DNA from: Symbiodinium natans
Lineage: Eukaryota > Sar > Dinophyceae > Suessiales > Symbiodiniaceae
Direction: 5' to 3'
Length of the DNA stretch: 64,000 bases
Assembly: GCA_905221605.1 (NCBI GenBank)
Contig: CAJNDS010001802.1
Coordinates: 62,001-126,000, forward strand
A model generated the notes under the pieces. That model saw only the letters and a list, made by a program, of their open reading frames with translations, was not told the origin of the DNA and made no database searches. A program made the translations under genes and the position numbers. Position 1 is the first letter of the stretch. Each line of letters opens with the position of its first letter. Below, piece after piece: positions 60,311 to 64,000 of the stretch.

Positions 60311-61357
60311 TTATGAGAATCTTTAGCAGCCACAGACTGGAATTCAGGAAATATTTATCTTATCATTTATTTCTCATTTCTGGTATCATCCCCCAATCAT
60401 CTGGAAGAACATTTATCATCCCCGTGGCAGCTATCTCTTTTTATCACAGCCACCCAATTATCCGAAATATCATTTCTCATCTGCCTGGAAGTTATCATGC
60501 TTTTTATCATTTTACGCGGACGCCCAATTCATTCACGCGAGCCCGTGATTCGTGAATACTTTTTGTCAGCAGGCCCAGGTACATGTGGACATGGCACCCA
60601 GGCTGCGCCGCCACTGCCGCGCCTGTCCACTTGGGCTCGTCCGCTCCGACGTCGTCGCGCCCGCCCAGACGGGAAAAAATCCCCCAGAACGATGCAACGA
60701 ACGATGGGCCTGGGGAGGAGAAAAAAAGATAGGGCAAACGATAGGCTTGTGGAAGAGGATAAAAAATGATAAGGCAGACGATAAAAAAATGATAATAAAA
60801 TGAGAAAGCATGAAAAAACACCGAGGCCTCCTGCAAATTCCTGGATTTCCAGAATTTCCACTCAGCTACCGACCAGACCCCGACCATGCAGTTCCGGTCT
60901 CCCAAAAATCATCATTTTTTTATTGTTTGTATTATCATCTTTTTATCCTCTTCCACCTGGTCTGTTGGCTCCTACGCGGATCTGTCATTGCTTCTATCTC
61001 CGGGCGCTGGGCCTGCCCAACCATCCCCGACCCGATCTTCCCTTCTCCAAGGTTCCCCCCCCTCGCCCCCTTCCCGCCCCTCAACGCCGCGTGGCCCCGG
61101 ACCTGAGCCCTCAGGCATCAGCCTGGGCTTTCTACGTCACATTCACGCCTGAAGTGGTGGCACGCATAAGACGATTGCGGGCCCACAATGCGGCCATAAT
61201 GCAACGATAACCAATAGGTACAAAGAATGATAGTTGTAATGATGATGAGAGTACGACCGCAGGGAAGACGGTAAAGGTGATGATAGAGCAGATGATACAT
61301 AAATGATAAAATAATAGATTTCAACATGCACAGTCTGTCCTTGCAAAATTGTCATAA
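60311..61357. mobile_element. 1,047 bp non-autonomous DNA transposon, 8 bp duplication
   Basis: AT-rich insert in GC-rich retrotransposon sequence. Left end TTATGAGAATCTTTAGCAGC then CACAGACTG; right end, on the other strand, TTATGACAATTTTGCAAGGA then CAGACTG: imperfect terminal inverted repeats of 27-29 bases. An identical TGTTAGTG flanks each end. Inside, 60749-60796 and 60908-60956 are inverted copies (GTGGAAGAGGATAAAAA and its complement) around a GC-richer centre, and both outer thirds are rich in ATCAT/ATGAT. No open frame resembles a transposase. An 8-base duplication is typical of hAT elements and also of P elements; the ends do not show a clear hAT consensus, so the superfamily is open. 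Confidence 0.88.
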
Positions 61358-61365
61358 TGTTAGTG
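61358..61365. repeat. target-site duplication, right copy
   Basis: TGTTAGTG, identical to 60303-60310. Confidence 0.9.
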
Positions 61366-61560
61366 GCGACCGTGGCCCCAGCCTCGCGGCACACAAGACG
61401 CAGCGCGTTCGAGCGGAACAGCTCGCGAGCGCAACAAACCCACACGTGGGCAAGAGGCACGGCGGTGCCGCCGGCGCGTGCGCAAGGCAGGGGCGAGGGG
61501 CAGCTGCAGGCGGCGCAGCATACCGGGGGAAGTAGGGCCGTTGCAGCACACTGCCCACCC

Positions 61561-62094
61561 GCGGGTGCCCTTGCGGAGGTCTATCTATTGCGAGCCGCCT
61601 TGGGCCGCAGAAGTTGGCGGAGCATCGGGTGTTTCATCGATCGTCACCCACTCGAGGGCCCAGGCATTGACCTCGCGCCGGGGCCGTGCCGCATTCCCCG
61701 CAAAACAACAACGCAGAAGCACCTCCTGCTCGCCGCAGGTGACTTGAACAATCCGAGAGGTTCCGCTACAGGTCTTGGACGACACCTTTCATGCAAGCCA
61801 AGCTCGAGATGCAGCAAAATGCCGCAGTCTTTGAGGAGCTGATCAACCACAGCTCCTCAGCCTCCCTGTTTGAGTCGGTATGAGTGCGCCGTCCACGTCT
61901 GCACTGCCTCGGGGCCCTCCCACCAGCGCAAGCCTCGCAGCGAGCGGGACGGACGAACTGGAGCATCTTACCCCACCTCTCTCACCGTGGGAGGCGGGGT
62001 CAAAGTATTGCGGCTCTGGGTTCGTCAATTCACGCGTCTGCATGTGGGCCTTGCTGCAAATCGGAACGTTGCCACACAGCGCCACCAGCAACCA
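61561..62094. other. no supported feature
   Basis: GC content falls back toward the window average. Minus-strand open stretches may be worn retrotransposon sequence upstream of copy 4, but no motif is clear. Confidence 0.35.
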
Positions 62095-62446
62095 CACACA
62101 CGGAGATAAGAGAGTAAACTCTCACTGGCTTCCCTGTCCGAAGATCTTATGCATGGTGACGAAATTGTGGCCTTACACGAAAAACCTGATCCATCCATCT
62201 GCCGGCCACTGTGGCAGCAAACAACTTTAAGGGTACTTTGGGGTGGCCTTTCGATTGCAGGTACACAGTGGTGATCAGCCACTGCATCCACTCCAATGAC
62301 TTGGCTTCGTTGGGCAAGGCTAGTCACTGGAGCCCTTGCCCCCCTGCATACAACACATTCACCGTCAGTCTTCTATACGAAATGTCCGGCCAAGCCTCAG
62401 AGACTTTCCAAAACCCTTAGCTTAGAATAAGGGTGCACACACACAC
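62095..62446. repeat. 352 bp direct repeat, copy 1
   Basis: Matches 62880-63231 in the same orientation at a constant offset of 785 bases, with two differences seen by eye (TACAAC/TAAAAC near 62352 and AATAAG/AATCAG near 62429). It starts in CACACGGAGATAAG and ends in a CA run. The minus strand is open through most of it, but nothing suggests a real protein. Confidence 0.93.
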
Positions 62447-62879
62447 GCCCCTCGGTCAGAGGGGACGGCCCCAAACATGCGGTACTTCCGACAACGGGAA
62501 AGTGAAAGAAGACATGGCGTCACACAGATCCTAGCAACTATCAAAAGAAAAGGTTAAGGCTGAATAAGGAGCCGAGCATCGCCAATCCATCCATAAAATT
62601 CCATTGGCGCTAAGGCCTCTATTGCGGTCCGGAGGACCTCCATTAGGCCCCACCTCGGGCCACACGGGTGCTAAGACCCACCATTCTTGCTCTTGGGACT
62701 AGCCCTCTGTTGCCCATCCACCTGAAAGTTACTCATCGCTAGCGGTCTAGTGGGCTCCATGCGTGGCACTAGGCCTCTCGACCCAACCTGCCAGGTTATT
62801 GGGCCTCCATGGTACCATGATGAGTCGCACAACGACCCGCACAGCTCCCTCGCGGGATAACTGCGATTGGCAACAAGGC
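62447..62879. other. 433 bp spacer between the direct repeats
   Basis: Unique sequence as far as can be seen within the window. A plausible reading is an internal region between duplicated ends; no primer-binding site, polypurine tract or coding frame was recognised. Confidence 0.5.
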
Positions 62880-63231
62880 CACACACGGAGATAAGAGAGT
62901 AAACTCTCACTGGCTTCCCTGTCCGAAGATCTTATGCATGGTGACGAAATTGTGGCCTTACACGAAAAACCTGATCCATCCATCTGCCGGCCACTGTGGC
63001 AGCAAACAACTTTAAGGGTACTTTGGGGTGGCCTTTCGATTGCAGGTACACAGTGGTGATCAGCCACTGCATCCACTCCAATGACTTGGCTTCGTTGGGC
63101 AAGGCTAGTCACTGGAGCCCTTGCCCCCCTGCATAAAACACATTCACCGTCAGTCTTCTATACGAAATGTCCGGCCAAGCCTCAGAGACTTTCCAAAACC
63201 CTTAGCTTAGAATCAGGGTGCACACACACAC
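62880..63231. repeat. 352 bp direct repeat, copy 2
   Basis: Second copy of the repeat at 62095-62446; see that entry for the differences. Confidence 0.93.
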
Positions 63232-63234
63232 ACA

Positions 63235-64000
63235 TTGCAGCTCTGGACAGGGTGGGACAGCTGCTCGTCCGCCAGCGCTTGGACGAAAGGCAGGGCGGTC
63301 GCTGGATGCTGCTGGTGGCCGATAAGCACGCGAAGTGCACCCGCGTTGCGTCGGACTAGCCGAAGTTTCGATGTCACTGACCAACAGCATCCGACAGCAC
63401 AATTTGGGAGCGCTCAACAAACTGGCAGCGTTGGACAGAGGCCTCGCTGGAATTTCGCTGGACAACGCCGACTGGTGCGAGTCCGTGGCTCTGCGGCTGC
63501 ACGTTGGCATCTTGCTGATCCGGCGGCGCTGGGCAGCAACGCTGGCACACAGCAAAAGCAACTACCACGCACAGCACAGGTTTGTCTTGCCCCTCCTACA
63601 TCCAGCGGCGGCGATTTCTTGGATCAATGAGAATGACGAAGCGCAGATCCGACAGACTTCAAACTCAGTGCCAGCCATTTCTAGCCCGGCACGCGAGGCC
63701 TCGACGTGGGAGGCCTGTTCAGGTTGGGGGATGACGCAGAGGTGCACGTCGTTGACACTGCTTCAAAGACTTCAAGGAGGCGCTCGAATCGGAGGCAATG
63801 CCTCGCAATCGAAAGCGGTTTGTGCGATCTTGGCCTGAGGCAGAAACGAAACAGGCCGATGGCGACGATTTCGATATGCCTAGCGGCCTATATAGCGTGG
63901 GCCATGATCGGAACATGGATGCGCGTCAGGGACACGTTTATTCCAGACGATGCCGGATGATGCCGGGCTCAAGTTTCATGGCGGACACGCGACAGCCCAC
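63235..64000. other. unassigned; plus-strand coding-like stretch
   Basis: The plus strand at 63235-63360 reads ALDRVGQLLVRQRLDERQG, and 63371-63600 reads LTNSIRQHNLGALNKLAAL and WCESVALRLHVGILLIRRRW. The composition looks coding, but no family is known to me, and the sequence could be part of a mobile element extending from the repeats at its left. Confidence 0.3.

Larger units (their letters stand above)
59941..61560 (-). pseudogene. retrotransposon C-terminal domain split by an insertion
   Basis: Minus strand, copy 4. The part above the insertion (61560-61366) carries LRRLQLPLAPA, then CREAGATVATN in shifted frames. The part below (60302-59941) carries LLRDLNLVVQRQDERRIKV and LPRWSGGQLAVDPTSV, then FFRLLAQLPPARAGA. 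Ignoring the inserted element and one copy of its 8-base duplication, the two halves join in frame across ATVATN-TLLRDLNL, matching copy 2 (ARVATN-VSLRDLNL). The insertion is therefore younger than this copy. Confidence 0.88.

Noticed and set aside
62095-63231. Calling the direct repeats LTRs of a retrotransposon
   Set aside because: No TG...CA ends, primer-binding site, polypurine tract or coding interior was recognised; left as unexplained direct repeats.

Overview
This window looks like nuclear DNA of a dinoflagellate, most likely a symbiodiniacean or close relative (inference). The evidence is: genes cut into many short exons; introns that start with GA or GC as often as GT and end in AG followed by G; nearly all recognisable coding sequence on one strand (minus); plant-type CCCTAAA telomere repeats inside the chromosome; long simple-sequence arrays; and a nucleus-encoded ribosomal protein with a signal-plus-transit presequence. 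Almost no gene is visible as a long open frame. The genes below were found by reading family motifs exon by exon on the minus strand and checking the splice junctions. No searches were run, so family names rest on recalled motifs.

Layout, all minus strand unless stated. 1-3.2 kb: a CA array and DNA with no clear gene. 3.2-3.8 kb: part of a SET-domain methyltransferase-like gene. 6.5-8.1 kb: a short hairpin, degenerate telomere-like repeats and two minisatellites. 10.46-16.5 kb: a gene with an SHQW/WFDWFSIPQ domain followed by ankyrin repeats. 19.3-27.0 kb: an at least twelve-exon carbamoyltransferase of the NodU/CmcH family. 27.3-28.1 kb: exons of unknown function that may belong to its 5' part. 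29.9-31.8 kb: a 1.9 kb satellite whose plus strand is almost free of A. 32-33.4, 36.2-37.1 and 45.7-46.8 kb: weaker multi-exon genes. 40.0-40.8 kb: kelch-repeat exons. 41.6-42.2 kb: a coiled-coil and acidic open frame. 47.9 kb: a perfect interstitial telomere array. 48.07-48.19 kb: a small inverted-repeat element. 48.62-50.79 kb: a complete eight-exon gene for a plastid-targeted ribosomal protein bL12.

52.97-61.56 kb is a GC-rich cluster of at least four damaged, same-strand copies of a non-LTR retrotransposon. These encode a reverse transcriptase, a CCHC knuckle and a probable restriction-like endonuclease domain. One copy is split by a 1,047 bp DNA element with terminal inverted repeats and a perfect 8 bp target duplication; removing the element and one duplication restores the reading frame. 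62.1-63.2 kb holds two nearly identical 352 bp direct repeats.

The recognised genes do not form a pathway. Their shared orientation fits the long one-way gene clusters known in dinoflagellates. The strongest results are the bL12 gene with every junction placed, the carbamoyltransferase exon series, the SHQW-ankyrin gene, and the dated insertion of one mobile element into another.
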